Part shown: positions 19,419 to 28,797 of the stretch, piece by piece
Numbering within the stretch: position 1 is the first letter of the stretch
Layout of the letters: each line of letters starts with the position of its first letter
Source: Salinarimonas sp.
GTDB lineage: Bacteria > Pseudomonadota > Alphaproteobacteria > Rhizobiales > Beijerinckiaceae
Length of the DNA stretch: 64,000 nucleotides
Assembly (NCBI RefSeq): GCF_040111675.1
Contig: NZ_CP157794.1
Span: forward strand, 730,001 to 794,000
Direction of reading: 5' to 3'
The notes under the pieces: model-generated
What the model was told of the DNA's origin: nothing
Database searches by the model: none
Seen by the model: the letters and a program-made list of their open reading frames with translations, nothing else
Translations under genes and position numbers: made by a program

Positions 19419-20606
19419 ATGCAGCGCGCGACGAAGCGGCGCCTTAGCGTCGCAGCGGGCGTCCTCGGCGCCTTCATCCTCGGTCTCGTCCTCGCCGCCC
19501 TGATCGGCGAGCCCGTCACCTCGCGCGTCCAGAGCGCGGCGGGCGCCGTGCAGAGCCTCGTTTCCGGCGGCGAGGAGGAGGAGAGCGGCGAGGGGCAGGA
19601 GCGCCCGCCGACCGCGGTCACCTTCGCCGCGGTCGAGACCGGCGTCGCGGAGGAGCTCTACCGCGCCGTCGGAGAGGTCGCGGCGGAGAACCGCGTGCGC
19701 GTCACGCCCTCCGTGCCGGGCATCGTGGAGAGCGTCGAGATCGGCGACGGCGAGCGAGTCGCGGAGGGCGACACGCTGGTCCTGCTCGACAACGACCAGC
19801 AGGAGGTCGCCCTCGACGCGGCGCAGGCGGCGCTCACCCAGGCGCGCGAGGCCTACGAGCGCACGCAGACGCTCATCGAGGACGGCTACGCGACCGAGGC
19901 CGAGCTCGAGCGCGACCGCACCGCCTTCATCGAGGCCCGGGCCGACGTCGAGCGCGCGCGCCAGATGCTCGACGATCGCGCCGTGCGCGCGCCGTTCGCC
20001 GGCGAGGTCGGCATCGTCGCGGTGGACGAGGGCGCCTACGTCCAGCCCGGCGAGATGCTGGCGAGCCTCGCCACGACGGGCGACCTGGTCGTGCGCGTTT
20101 CCGTGCCGCCGCTCGTGGCGCGGGGGCTCTCGCCGGGGGACGCCGTCACCGTGGAAGGTCCGCAGGGCGAGACCTACGACGCGAAGATCGCCTCCGTCTC
20201 GCCGCTGGCGGACCCGCGGTCCCGCACGGTCGCCGTGGAGGCCGCGATTCCCGAGCCGGGCGCGCTGCGGCCGGGCTCCTTCGCCTCGGTCTCGCTCGTC
20301 GAGGCGCGCCGCGAGAACGCGCTGTTCGTGCCCGCCGAGGCGATCCTGCTCCAGGGCCAGCTCGCCTTCGTCTTCAAGCCGACGCAGGAGATGACGGCCG
20401 AGCGCCGGCGCGTCGAGGTCGGCGTGCGCCGCGCCGGGCGCGTCGAGATCCGCGAGGGGCTCCTCCCGGGCGATCGCGTCGTCGTCGAGGGCAAGCAGAA
20501 GCTCTCCGCCGGCATGCGCATCGCGCCGGCCGGGGAAGGGGGCCCGTCGGGCGGTCCGCCGGACGGCGGCGCCCGGCAGGAGGCGAATGCGGGAGAGAGC
20601 GGATGA
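19419..20606 (+). CDS. RND efflux membrane fusion protein, second system
   Basis: A 395-residue adaptor with an N-terminal anchor (LSVAAGVLGAFILGLVLAALI, about 8-28) and an acidic linker GGEEEESGEGQE. Lipoyl halves are RVTPSVPGIVESVEIGDGERV and VRAPFAGEVGIVAVDEGAYV, joined by a coiled coil. The beta-barrel and membrane-proximal domains follow and the C-terminus is Gly/Pro-rich. ATG 19419 has CGGGAG upstream; the ATG at 19415 is out of frame. Its stop overlaps the start of the pump gene (ATGA). Confidence 0.9.
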   Translation: MQRATKRRLSVAAGVLGAFILGLVLAALIGEPVTSRVQSAAGAVQSLVSGGEEEESGEGQERPPTAVTFAAVETGVAEELYRAVGEVAAENRVRVTPSVPGIVESVEIGDGERVAEGDTLVLLDNDQQEVALDAAQAALTQAREAYERTQTLIEDGYATEAELERDRTAFIEARADVERARQMLDDRAVRAPFAGEVGIVAVDEGAYVQPGEMLASLATTGDLVVRVSVPPLVARGLSPGDAVTVEGPQGETYDAKIASVSPLADPRSRTVAVEAAIPEPGALRPGSFASVSLVEARRENALFVPAEAILLQGQLAFVFKPTQEMTAERRRVEVGVRRAGRVEIREGLLPGDRVVVEGKQKLSAGMRIAPAGEGGPSGGPPDGGARQEANAGESG

Positions 20607-23600
20607 GCCTGCCCTCGATCTCCGTCCGTCGTCCGGTCCTCGCCGCGACGATCGCGCTCCTCGTCGTCGTTCTCGGCGTGGCGGCGCTCCTGTCCATGCC
20701 GGTCCGAGAGTACCCGGACATCGAGCGCCCGGTCGTCTCGATCACGACCGTCTATCCCGGCGCCGCGCCGGAGGTGGTGGAGCGCGACGTCACCCGCATC
20801 GTCGAGGATTCGCTCTCGGGCGTGACCGGCGTCGAGCTGATCCAATCGACCTCGAAGGCCGGCGCCTCGACGGTCGACGTCACCTTCGACCTCGGCCGCG
20901 ACATCGACGCCGCCGCCTCCGACGTGCGCGAGAACGTCTCCGCCGTGCGCAACGACCTGCCCGACGCCATCGAGGAACCGGTCGTCGCCAAGGCCGCGGC
21001 GGACGCGCAGGCGATGATGTGGCTGACGCTGCAGAGCGACGTGCGCGACACGCTCGCGCTCACCGATCTCGCCGAGCGTCGGCTGAAGGACCCGCTCTCG
21101 GTCCTTCCCGGCGTCTCGCAGGTGCTCGTCGGCGGAGCCCAGCGCTACGCCATGCGCGTCTCCCTCGACGTCTCGGCGATGGCGGCGCGCGACGTCACCG
21201 CCGCGGACGTGACCCGCGCCCTCAGGGCGGAGAACATCGAGGTGCCGGCCGGACGCATCGTCGGTGAAAGCCGGGAATTCACGGTGCGCACCAACACCCG
21301 CCTCGACGCCCGGCGGGATTTCGCCGACCTCGTCATCCGCGAGGGTGGGCCGGGCGGCGCGCGGATCACGCTCGGCGACGTCGCGGACGTGAGCGTCGGC
21401 CCCGAGGACCGGCGCTCGGCGGTCTTCACCGACGGCGAGCCGGCGGTCGGGCTCGGCATCATCCGCGCCACCGGCGGCAACACCGTCGCCGTGGCGGATC
21501 GGGTGCTGGCCGAGGTGGAGACCCTGCGCGAGAGCCTGCCGGCCGACATCTCGATCACGACGTCCTACAATCAGGCCGTCTTCGTGCGTCAGTCGATCGA
21601 GGAGGTGGTGACGACGCTCGGCATCACCGCCGTGCTCGTCGTCGCGGTGATCTTCCTGTTCCTCGGCTCGCTGAAGGGCACGCTGGTGCCGGCGGTGACG
21701 ATCCCGGTCTCGCTGATCGGCACGTTCGGGGTGCTCTATCTCGTCGGCTTCTCCATCAACGTGCTGACGCTGCTCGCCCTCGTCCTGTCCATCGGCCTCG
21801 TCGTCGACGACGCCATCGTCGTGCTGGAGAACGTCACCCGCCGGCGCGAGGAGGGGGAGCCGAAGCTCGCCGCCGCCGTGAACGGCGCGAACGAGGTCTT
21901 CCTCCCTGTCGTCGCGACGACGCTGGTGCTCGTCGCCGTGCTCGCGCCGATCGCGGCGCTGACGGGGACGATCGGGCGGCTGTTCACCGAGTTCGCGGTG
22001 GCGCTGATGACGGCGATCGTGATCTCGTCCTTCCTCGCGCTGACCGTCGGCGCGGCGATCGCCTCCGTCGTCGCTGAGCCGGCACGTGGCGCGAACGAGG
22101 AGCGCCGCGGCGGCTGGCGGGCCGCGATCGCGAAGCCGCTCTCCTGGTTCGGCAAGGGCATCGACAAGCTCGAGGCCGGCTATTCCCGCCTCGTCGGCTG
22201 GCTCGTGCGCCACGCCTGGATCGCGGTGGTCGCCTGCGTCGTGCTCGGCGCGGGCGGCTACGGACTGCTGCAGAGCCTGCCCTCGACGCTCGCGCCCGAC
22301 GAGGACCGCGGCTTCGTCATCGTGCCGACCTCGACCGCCCAGGGCTCGACCATCGACGAGACGATCGCCGCGCTCGACGCGGTGCGGGAGATCGTCGCGC
22401 AGTACCAGGGCGAGGGGAAGCCGGTGGACGGCACCACCGCGCTCGTCGGCGTCGGTGGCGGCGGCGCGCCGGACGTGACGAGCGGCATCATGATCGTGCG
22501 CCTGAAGCCCTGGGGCGAGCGCGAGACGAGCCAGATGGACCTCGTCGACGAGCTGCGCGGGAAGATCGCCGCCCTGCCGCAGGCGCGCGCCGTGCCGATC
22601 AACCCGTCGGGCCTCGTGCCGCAGGGCTTCGGCAAGCCGGTGCAGTTCGTGCTGCAGGGGCCGGACTACGAGACGACCGAGGGCTGGGCCCGCGAGCTCG
22701 TCTCCTGGGCCCGCGCCGAGGCGCCGGTTCAGGCGCTCGAGCTCGATTTCGACCGCGCCACCCCGCAGGTCGAGGTCGCGATCGACCGCGACCTCGCCGC
22801 CGAGCTCGGCCTCGACGTCGCCGAGATCGGCGACGCGCTCCGCATCGTGCTCGGCGGGGACGACATCACCGACTGGGTCTACGAGGGCGAGACCTACGAG
22901 GTGATCGTGCGCGCCCTGCCGCGGGACCGCGCCGCGCCGGTCGATCTCGGCCAGGTCCAGGTGCGCACCCGCGGGGGCGAGCTCCTGCCCTTGTCGATCG
23001 TCGCCGACACGAGCGTGATCGGCGCGCCCGACGCCTACCGCCGGGTCGACCGCCGCCCGGCCATGGTGATCACCGCCGTGCCCGACGGGGCCGCGCTCGG
23101 GACCGTGATCGAGCGCTTCCAGGGGAAGGCGGACGAGATCCTCCCCACCCGCGGCGACACGGCGACGCTGGGGCTCTCGCGGGAATTCATGAAATCGACG
23201 ACCGGCATCTGGAGCGTCTTCGGGCTCGCGCTGATTGTCGTCTTCCTCACGCTCGCGGCCCTGTTCGAGAGCTTCGCCTTCCCGGTGGTGATCCTGGTCG
23301 CGGTGCCGCTCGCCGTCGCGGGCGGCCTGTTCGCGCTCTTCGTCGCCGGGCTCTCCTTCAACATCTACTCCCAGATCAGCCTTCTGCTGCTCGTCGGGCT
23401 CCTCGCCAAGAACGCGATCCTCGTCGTCGACTTCGCCAACGACCGCCGCGGCGAGGGCAAGGAGATCGTCGAGGCGACGCTGGAGGCGGCGCGCACGCGC
23501 TTCCGGCCGATCCTGATGACCTCCATCGCCACCGGCTTCGGCGCCGTGCCGCTCGCCCTCGCCACCGGCGCCGGCGCGGAGGCGCGCTCGACCATCGGCA

Positions 23601-23779
23601 TCGTCATCCTGGTGGGCATCGCGGTGGCCACCGCCGTCACGCTGCTGGTCGTACCGGGGCTCTACGTGCTCTTCGCCAAGGTGGCGAAGGTCCCGGGGCG
23701 GCGGCAGAAGCGGGTGTCGCGGGAGCTCGAGGAGGCGCGGCAGGGGCGCGAGGAGGAGCGGGCGCAGGCGGCGGAGTAG
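20603..23779 (+). CDS. RND efflux permease, second system (AcrB-like)
   Basis: A 1058-residue proton-coupled exporter. The first helix ends in VREYPDIERPVVSITTVYPGA, a classic HAE1 signature. The relay residues are complete: VDDAIVVLENVTRR in helix 4 and LLAKNAILVVDFAND with the Lys in helix 10. Translationally coupled to its adaptor by a 4-base overlap. Substrates are not predictable; no outer-membrane channel gene lies nearby. The C-terminus is a charged Arg/Glu tail. Confidence 0.93.
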   Translation: MSLPSISVRRPVLAATIALLVVVLGVAALLSMPVREYPDIERPVVSITTVYPGAAPEVVERDVTRIVEDSLSGVTGVELIQSTSKAGASTVDVTFDLGRDIDAAASDVRENVSAVRNDLPDAIEEPVVAKAAADAQAMMWLTLQSDVRDTLALTDLAERRLKDPLSVLPGVSQVLVGGAQRYAMRVSLDVSAMAARDVTAADVTRALRAENIEVPAGRIVGESREFTVRTNTRLDARRDFADLVIREGGPGGARITLGDVADVSVGPEDRRSAVFTDGEPAVGLGIIRATGGNTVAVADRVLAEVETLRESLPADISITTSYNQAVFVRQSIEEVVTTLGITAVLVVAVIFLFLGSLKGTLVPAVTIPVSLIGTFGVLYLVGFSINVLTLLALVLSIGLVVDDAIVVLENVTRRREEGEPKLAAAVNGANEVFLPVVATTLVLVAVLAPIAALTGTIGRLFTEFAVALMTAIVISSFLALTVGAAIASVVAEPARGANEERRGGWRAAIAKPLSWFGKGIDKLEAGYSRLVGWLVRHAWIAVVACVVLGAGGYGLLQSLPSTLAPDEDRGFVIVPTSTAQGSTIDETIAALDAVREIVAQYQGEGKPVDGTTALVGVGGGGAPDVTSGIMIVRLKPWGERETSQMDLVDELRGKIAALPQARAVPINPSGLVPQGFGKPVQFVLQGPDYETTEGWARELVSWARAEAPVQALELDFDRATPQVEVAIDRDLAAELGLDVAEIGDALRIVLGGDDITDWVYEGETYEVIVRALPRDRAAPVDLGQVQVRTRGGELLPLSIVADTSVIGAPDAYRRVDRRPAMVITAVPDGAALGTVIERFQGKADEILPTRGDTATLGLSREFMKSTTGIWSVFGLALIVVFLTLAALFESFAFPVVILVAVPLAVAGGLFALFVAGLSFNIYSQISLLLLVGLLAKNAILVVDFANDRRGEGKEIVEATLEAARTRFRPILMTSIATGFGAVPLALATGAGAEARSTIGIVILVGIAVATAVTLLVVPGLYVLFAKVAKVPGRRQKRVSRELEEARQGREEERAQAAE

Positions 23780-23857
23780 CGGGCAGTGCGCCGTCGGGCG
23801 CTTGCCACGCCCCGCCGGGTTCGGCCAAGCTGCGCGCCGGACCTCGGAGGATCGCCC

Positions 23858-25096
23858 GTGAAGCTGTTGCCGCATCTGTTGAGGCGCTTCGTGGCGAAGG
23901 GGCGCCTGACCGTGATCGATCACGCGGGCGCGCGTCACGCGTTCGGCTCCGGCGAGGACGGGCCCGCGGTGACGATCCGCTTCACCGACGCGAAGGTCGA
24001 GCGCGAGATCTTCCTCAATCCGGAGCTTCGGGCGGCGGAAGCCTACATGGACGGGCGGCTCGTCTTCGAGGAGGGCTCCGGCGTCTTCGACCTGCTCCGG
24101 CTGTTCTCCGTCAACCGCGCCGGGCTCGGAAGCCATCCGCTCCAGCAGGCGCTGCGCCGTTCCTGGAAGGCGCTGCGGGGCGTGCATCAGGCGAACGAGC
24201 GCGGCCGCGCGGCGAAGAACGCGAGCGCGCACTACGACCATCCCGAGAGCTTCTACCGGCTGTGGCTCGACGAGCGCATGGCCTATTCCTGCGCCTATTT
24301 CGAGCGCCCCGACCAGAGCCTCGAGGACGCGCAGCTCGCCAAGTTCCGCCACATCGCCGCGAAGCTGAAGCTCGAGCCGGGGATGCGGGTGGCGGAGATC
24401 GGCTCGGGCTGGGGCGGGCTCGCGATCTACCTCGCCAAGGTCTGCGGGGCGCAGGTGACGGCGATCAACGTCAGCCCCGACCAGCTCGCGGCCTCGCGCG
24501 CCCGGGCCGAGGCCGCCGGCGCGGCGGGGTCGATCGCCTTCGTCGAGCAGGACTACCGCGAGCTGACCGGGAGCTTCGACCGGGTGGTCTCGGTCGGCAT
24601 GATGGAGCATGTCGGCGTCGCCCATTTCGACGCCTACTTCGCCGCCGTCTCGCGGCTCGTCGCCCCCGGCGGCTTCGCCCTGATCCACGCGATCGGGCGG
24701 ATGTCCCCGCCCGGCTCGACCGCGCCGTTCATCCGCAAGTACATCTTCCCCGGCGGCTACGTGCCGGCGCTCTCCGAGGTGTTCGCCTCGACCGAGCGCA
24801 GCCGCCTCTGGGTCGCCGACTGCGAGATCCTGCGGCTGCATTACTACTGGACGATCAAGGCCTGGCGCGAGCGGTTCACCGCCCGCCGGGCGGAGGTGGC
24901 GGCGCAGATGGGCGAGCGCTTCGCCCGCATGTGGGAATTCTACCTCGCCGCCGTCGAGCTCGGCTTCCTCGACGGCTCCAACATGGTCTTCCAGATCCTC
25001 GTCGCGCAGACCCGCGACGCGGTGCCGGTGCGGCGCGACTACATGCTCGACGAGGAACGCCGGCTCGCGGCGCTGGAGGCCGAGGCGGCGGTCTGA
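23858..25096 (+). CDS. cfa: Cyclopropane-fatty-acyl-phospholipid synthase
   Basis: Transfers a methylene group from S-adenosylmethionine to unsaturated acyl chains of membrane phospholipids. 412 residues with the family landmarks: YSCAYF (about 143-148), the SAM-binding EIGSGWGGLA (about 180-189), VGMMEHVG, HAIGR and YIFPGGYVPAL. The GTG start at 23858 is supported by CGGAGG 7 bases upstream, giving the conserved KLLPHLLRRFV start. Lies 78 bases after the RND pump and could share its transcript; such enzymes commonly respond to acid or solvent stress. Confidence 0.92.
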   Translation: MKLLPHLLRRFVAKGRLTVIDHAGARHAFGSGEDGPAVTIRFTDAKVEREIFLNPELRAAEAYMDGRLVFEEGSGVFDLLRLFSVNRAGLGSHPLQQALRRSWKALRGVHQANERGRAAKNASAHYDHPESFYRLWLDERMAYSCAYFERPDQSLEDAQLAKFRHIAAKLKLEPGMRVAEIGSGWGGLAIYLAKVCGAQVTAINVSPDQLAASRARAEAAGAAGSIAFVEQDYRELTGSFDRVVSVGMMEHVGVAHFDAYFAAVSRLVAPGGFALIHAIGRMSPPGSTAPFIRKYIFPGGYVPALSEVFASTERSRLWVADCEILRLHYYWTIKAWRERFTARRAEVAAQMGERFARMWEFYLAAVELGFLDGSNMVFQILVAQTRDAVPVRRDYMLDEERRLAALEAEAAV

Positions 25097-25109
25097 CCCG
25101 GCTCGCGCC

Positions 25110-25937
25110 TCAGGGAGCGAGCGCCCGGTCCTCCGGCTCCGCGATCCCGTAGAGGGCCACCGCGGTCGCGATCGCGAGGTTGAGGCTGTCGGCGCGGCCC
25201 TGCATGGGGATGCGCACGAGATCGGTGCAGGCGCCCGCGATCGCCTCGGTGACGCCGGCCTGCTCGTTGCCCATGACGAGGAGGATCGGCGCGCGCAGAT
25301 CCGCGCGGCGGTAGTGCTGCGAGGCCGGCAGCGCCGTGCCGACCACGCTGCCCGGCCAGCGCGCGGCGAGGGCGAGGAAATCGGCCTCCGAGCCCTCGAA
25401 GACCGGCACGGCGAAGATCGAGCCCATCGAGGCGCGCACGGCCTCCACCGAGGCCGGATCGCAGGTCTCGCCGACGAGAAGCACGCCGCCGGCGCCCACC
25501 GCGTCCGCCGTGCGCACGATCGTGCCGAGATTGCCCGGGTCGCGCACCCTATCGAGGGCGACGAAGACGCGCGACGCGGCGGGGTCGATCTCCGCGAAGG
25601 GGCGGCGCGTCCAGCGGAAGGCGGCCACCACGCTCTGGGGGTTGTCCTTCTTCGCGACCTTGGCGAGCACCTGGTCGTCGACCTCGAGGCACTCGCCGCC
25701 CGCCGCGAGGCAGGCCTGGCGCAGGCGGCGCACCACGTCGCGCTCGCGGCCCTCGCGGTGATAGACCAGGATCTCCGGGGCCCGGCCGTTGTCGAGGGCC
25801 TCGAGCGCCGTGCGCGCGCCCTCCGCCAGGAACAGCCCGCTCTCGCGCCGTCCCTTGCGGTCGTGCAGCGCCCGCAGCTCCTTGACGGTCGCGTTGGACA
25901 GGCTCGTCACCTCCCGCACCCGCGGATGCTCGGCCAT
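25110..25937 (-). CDS. SpoU-family RNA 2'-O-methyltransferase
   Basis: A 275-residue SPOUT methyltransferase. The N-terminal substrate-binding region (SNATVKELRALHDRKGRRESGLFLAEG) is of the RlmB/TrmH-like type. The knot motifs are visible as VALDRVRDPGNLGTIVRTADAVG (motif 1), ILLVMGNEQAGV (motif 2) and IPMQGRADSLNLAIATAVALY (motif 3). Probably methylates a ribose in rRNA or tRNA. Start 25937 has GGAGG upstream; it begins 2 bases after the stop of the preceding methyltransferase gene, implying an operon. Confidence 0.9.
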   Translation of the reverse strand: MAEHPRVREVTSLSNATVKELRALHDRKGRRESGLFLAEGARTALEALDNGRAPEILVYHREGRERDVVRRLRQACLAAGGECLEVDDQVLAKVAKKDNPQSVVAAFRWTRRPFAEIDPAASRVFVALDRVRDPGNLGTIVRTADAVGAGGVLLVGETCDPASVEAVRASMGSIFAVPVFEGSEADFLALAARWPGSVVGTALPASQHYRRADLRAPILLVMGNEQAGVTEAIAGACTDLVRIPMQGRADSLNLAIATAVALYGIAEPEDRALAP

Positions 25938-25939
25938 CT

Positions 25940-26821
25940 CTACGCCTCCGGAGTCCACCGCGCGAAGAGCGAGGTGGAGAGGTGGCGGTCGTTCGCCTGG
26001 TCGCGGGTGACGAGCTCGCCCGATGCGATATGGCCGCCCCGCGCCCCGAAGGCGTCGCGCATCAATTCGTGCAGGGTCATGAAGGAGAGCCGCACCGCGT
26101 AGGCCGTGAGCGTGACGAAGCTCGGCTCCCTCGAGAGCAGCTGCCGGGAGAGGTCCATCAGGAGCGGCAGGTGCTCGAACAGGTGCCAGACCTCCCCGTT
26201 CGGCCCACGGCCGTAGCGGGGCGGGTCGAGCAGGATCGCGTCGTAGGTGTTGCCGCGGCGGATCTCGCGCTGGGCGAACTTCACCGCGTCGTCGAGGATC
26301 CAGCGCACGCCCTTGTCGTCGAGCCCGGACGCCGACTGGTTCTCCTTGGCCCAGGCGATGGCCTTCTTCGAGGCGTCGACATGGGTGACCTTCGCGCCCG
26401 CCCGCGCGCAGACGAGGCTCGCGACGCCGGTATAGCCGAAGAGGTTGAGCACCGAGATCGGCCGCCGGTCGGCCTTGATCCGCGCCTCCATCCAGTCCCA
26501 GTGCACGATCTGCTCGGGGAAGATCCCGACATGCCGGAAAGAGGTCGCGCGGCACAGGACGGTGAGGTCGCGCACGCAGACCGGCCAGTCCCCCAGCCGC
26601 TTGCCCTTGAACTTCCAGGCTCCCTGCTCGGCCTCCTCCGCCGCCTCGAACGCGGCGTCGGCCTTCGCCCACAGGCCGGGGTCGCCCTTCGCCCAGATCG
26701 CCTGGGGCTCGGGCCTGTCCATGACGACGCGGCCGAACCGCTCGAGCTTGCGCCCTTCGCCCGTGTCGAGCAGGCGATAGCCGTCCCAGCCGTCGGTGAT
26801 GAGGAGATCCGCGTGGCGCAT
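25940..26821 (-). CDS. Class I SAM-dependent methyltransferase (RlmI/RlmK-like)
   Basis: A 293-residue Rossmann-fold methyltransferase resembling the COG1092 rRNA methyltransferases. The SAM site is VLNLFGYTGVASLVCARAGAKVTHVDASKKAIAW (split around residues 123-155), followed by the catalytic-site motif DAILLDPPRYGRG. No PUA domain is present at the N-terminus, so it is shorter than RlmI. Probably co-transcribed with the downstream SpoU gene (2-base gap). A guanine-rich tract lies directly upstream of the start. Confidence 0.85.
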   Translation of the reverse strand: MRHADLLITDGWDGYRLLDTGEGRKLERFGRVVMDRPEPQAIWAKGDPGLWAKADAAFEAAEEAEQGAWKFKGKRLGDWPVCVRDLTVLCRATSFRHVGIFPEQIVHWDWMEARIKADRRPISVLNLFGYTGVASLVCARAGAKVTHVDASKKAIAWAKENQSASGLDDKGVRWILDDAVKFAQREIRRGNTYDAILLDPPRYGRGPNGEVWHLFEHLPLLMDLSRQLLSREPSFVTLTAYAVRLSFMTLHELMRDAFGARGGHIASGELVTRDQANDRHLSTSLFARWTPEA

Positions 26822-26836
26822 GCGCGGGGTTTAGCA

Positions 26837-26862
26837 GGGGGGTGGGGGAGGGGGAAGGGGGG
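26837..26862 (+). other. Guanine-quadruplex-prone tract
   Basis: Four runs of 5-6 G separated by 1, 1 and 2 bases (G6-T-G5-A-G5-AA-G6). It starts 16 bases before the methyltransferase start codon on the opposite strand, so the G-rich strand is that gene's template strand. Confidence 0.8.
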
Positions 26863-26991
26863 TGGCGAGCGTTGGGCCGGCGCACGGGACGGAGGGATCG
26901 GCGCGCGCGGCGGTCTTTCGGGTGTCGGGGCGCCGACATGGCCGGTACTGGTGTGGGCGACCCGCGCATGCAGAGCCGGACGGCGCGGCTT

Positions 26992-28146
26992 CTAGCGCCC
27001 GGCCGCGTCCCGCAGAGCCTGTCCGAGGGCCTCCAGCGCATCGGGCAGCACCGCGATCGGCAGATGGCCGAAGCCGAGGCGAAAGCAGCGGTCGTCCGCG
27101 CCGAACCAGGGTCCGGGCGCGAGCAGCAGCTCGCGGCGGGGCAGGGAGTCCCGGAACCGCACCAGGCCCGCCGCGTCGACGGCCTCTTCGCGCAACCGAA
27201 TGCAGCACAGGGCGCCGCCGTCGGGCCGCACCCAATCGACCAAGGCCGCCTGGGCGCCCTGCCAGCGCGCGACCATTTCGAGCCCTTCCGCGAGCAGGCG
27301 TCGCCGCGGCGCCAGCACGGCTTCGCGCCGCTCGAGCAGGAGGGCGGCGAGGTGCTCGTCGAGAGGCGAGCCGGAGATGACGATGTTCATCTTCGCCGAC
27401 TTGAGCCGTTCGCGCAGGCCGGGATCGCCCACCGTCATCCAGCCGACGCGCAGGCCCGGCGCGCCGAAGGCTTTCGACACCGAGGCGGCGGTGACGACCC
27501 GCGGATCCAGGCCGGCGAAGCTCTCCGGCGGCTGCGCATCGCCGTACGTGGCGAAGCGATAGGTCTCGTCGACGAAGAGCAGGGCGTCCGGCGCGCGTTC
27601 GGCCATGCGATCGAGCACGGCGCGCATGGCGCCGGCGTCGATCGCGACGCCGCTGGGATTCTGCGGCGTGGCGATGCTCACGAGACGCGTCGTCGGCGAC
27701 AGGCGCGCGGCGAACGCCTCGAGGTCGATGCGGAAGCCCCGTTCGAAGGCGAGGGGAAACTCCGTGATCCGCACGCCGCCGGCGATCAACGTGTCCCGCG
27801 TCGGCGGGAAGCAGGGAGAGAAGAGCGCCACCTCGTCCCCCGGGCGGCACAGCTCGATCGCGAGGAGATAGATCGCGAGCGCCGTCCCGGTCGTCGCCAG
27901 GACCGTGTCAGGCGCGACGCCGGACATCTCCGCCACGACGCGCCGCAGGCGTTCCGCGCCCGCCGAGGCGCCGTAGCCGAGGACGATCGGCGCGACGTCG
28001 TCCCAACCGACGAGCTCGATCAGCTCGGCCATGGTCAGGTCCCGGCCGGTGCTCTCGGCCAGGTTGAAGCGCCGGCTCGTGTCCAGCAGGGAGATGATGT
28101 CGCTGGGCGGAAAACGCCCTGCCCAGGTCGTCGCGATCTCGTCCAT
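26992..28146 (-). CDS. PLP-dependent class I/II aminotransferase
   Basis: A 384-residue fold-type I aminotransferase. The PLP-lysine motif is TAASVSKAFGAPGLRVGWM; cofactor-contacting elements are ATPQNPSG and LLFVDETYRF, and a C-terminal substrate Arg is in CFRLGFGHLP. It resembles capreomycidine-synthase/arginine-type and aspartate-type branches; the substrate is uncertain. Start at 28146 or, nine codons earlier, 28173; neither has a clear ribosome site. Divergent from an Lrp/AsnC regulator gene, which often controls amino-acid metabolism genes beside it. Confidence 0.86.
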   Translation of the reverse strand: MDEIATTWAGRFPPSDIISLLDTSRRFNLAESTGRDLTMAELIELVGWDDVAPIVLGYGASAGAERLRRVVAEMSGVAPDTVLATTGTALAIYLLAIELCRPGDEVALFSPCFPPTRDTLIAGGVRITEFPLAFERGFRIDLEAFAARLSPTTRLVSIATPQNPSGVAIDAGAMRAVLDRMAERAPDALLFVDETYRFATYGDAQPPESFAGLDPRVVTAASVSKAFGAPGLRVGWMTVGDPGLRERLKSAKMNIVISGSPLDEHLAALLLERREAVLAPRRRLLAEGLEMVARWQGAQAALVDWVRPDGGALCCIRLREEAVDAAGLVRFRDSLPRRELLLAPGPWFGADDRCFRLGFGHLPIAVLPDALEALGQALRDAAGR

Positions 28147-28266
28147 CGCTGCTACCGCGCCCCCGTTCCGCAACCCGGTTTCAACCGCTAGACTAGATGG
28201 GCGCGTATGGGTAATCTACATCGTCGGAAAGCGACGTTGATCCTTCCCGGGGGTATTCTTCTCGCC

Positions 28267-28707
28267 ATGGATGCGTTGAGCACGAAAATTCTGCGCGCCT
28301 TGGCCCGTGACGGGTCTCTCACCCAGGCCGCGATCGCCGAGGAGGTCGGCCTGTCGCTGTCCGCCTGCCAGCGCCGGATCAAGGCGCTGGAGGCGACCGG
28401 CGCCATACGCGGCTATCGCACGCTGATCGACCCAGCGCTCCTCGACGAGGGACTGACCGTCTTCGTCGCCGTCGACCTGGCGCGGCATGCGCGCGCGCAG
28501 ATCCAGGCGTTTCAGGCCGACGTCGCCGCCCTGCCCATGGTGAAGGAGGTCCATCGCGTCGCCGGGGCGCACGATTACCTGCTGCGGGTCGCCGTGAAGG
28601 ACATCGCGGCCTACGAAGCCTTCTACGCCGATCGCCTGACGGCGGTCGGCGGCATCGCGCGAATCACCAGCTTCGTGGCGATGTCGACCCTCGAGGACCG
28701 GCCCTAG
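28267..28707 (+). CDS. Lrp/AsnC-family transcriptional regulator
   Basis: A 146-residue protein with an N-terminal HTH (LSTKILRALARDGSLTQAAIAEEVGLSLSACQRRIKALE, split over residues 4-42) and a C-terminal RAM ligand-binding/oligomerisation domain (VKEVHRVAGAHDYLLRVAVKD). ATG 28267 matches the family start; an upstream in-frame ATG at 28207 would add 20 atypical residues. About 120 bases separate it from the divergent aminotransferase start; it is the likely regulator of that gene. Confidence 0.9.
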   Translation: MDALSTKILRALARDGSLTQAAIAEEVGLSLSACQRRIKALEATGAIRGYRTLIDPALLDEGLTVFVAVDLARHARAQIQAFQADVAALPMVKEVHRVAGAHDYLLRVAVKDIAAYEAFYADRLTAVGGIARITSFVAMSTLEDRP

Positions 28708-28797
28708 CCGGCCTCGCCCCGCCGCGTCCGCGCGGCCTCGGCCTGTTTCGCGAGGTCGCGCTTTGGCTGACGCTCCGCGCCTGCTATATCGACTGCG

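Noticed and set aside
20174..24841. Very long minus-strand open frame (1555 codons) opposite the second RND pump and cfa
   Set aside because: It is antisense to two clearly recognisable genes, its product is His/Asp/Arg-biased low-complexity sequence, and such shadows are expected in GC-rich DNA.
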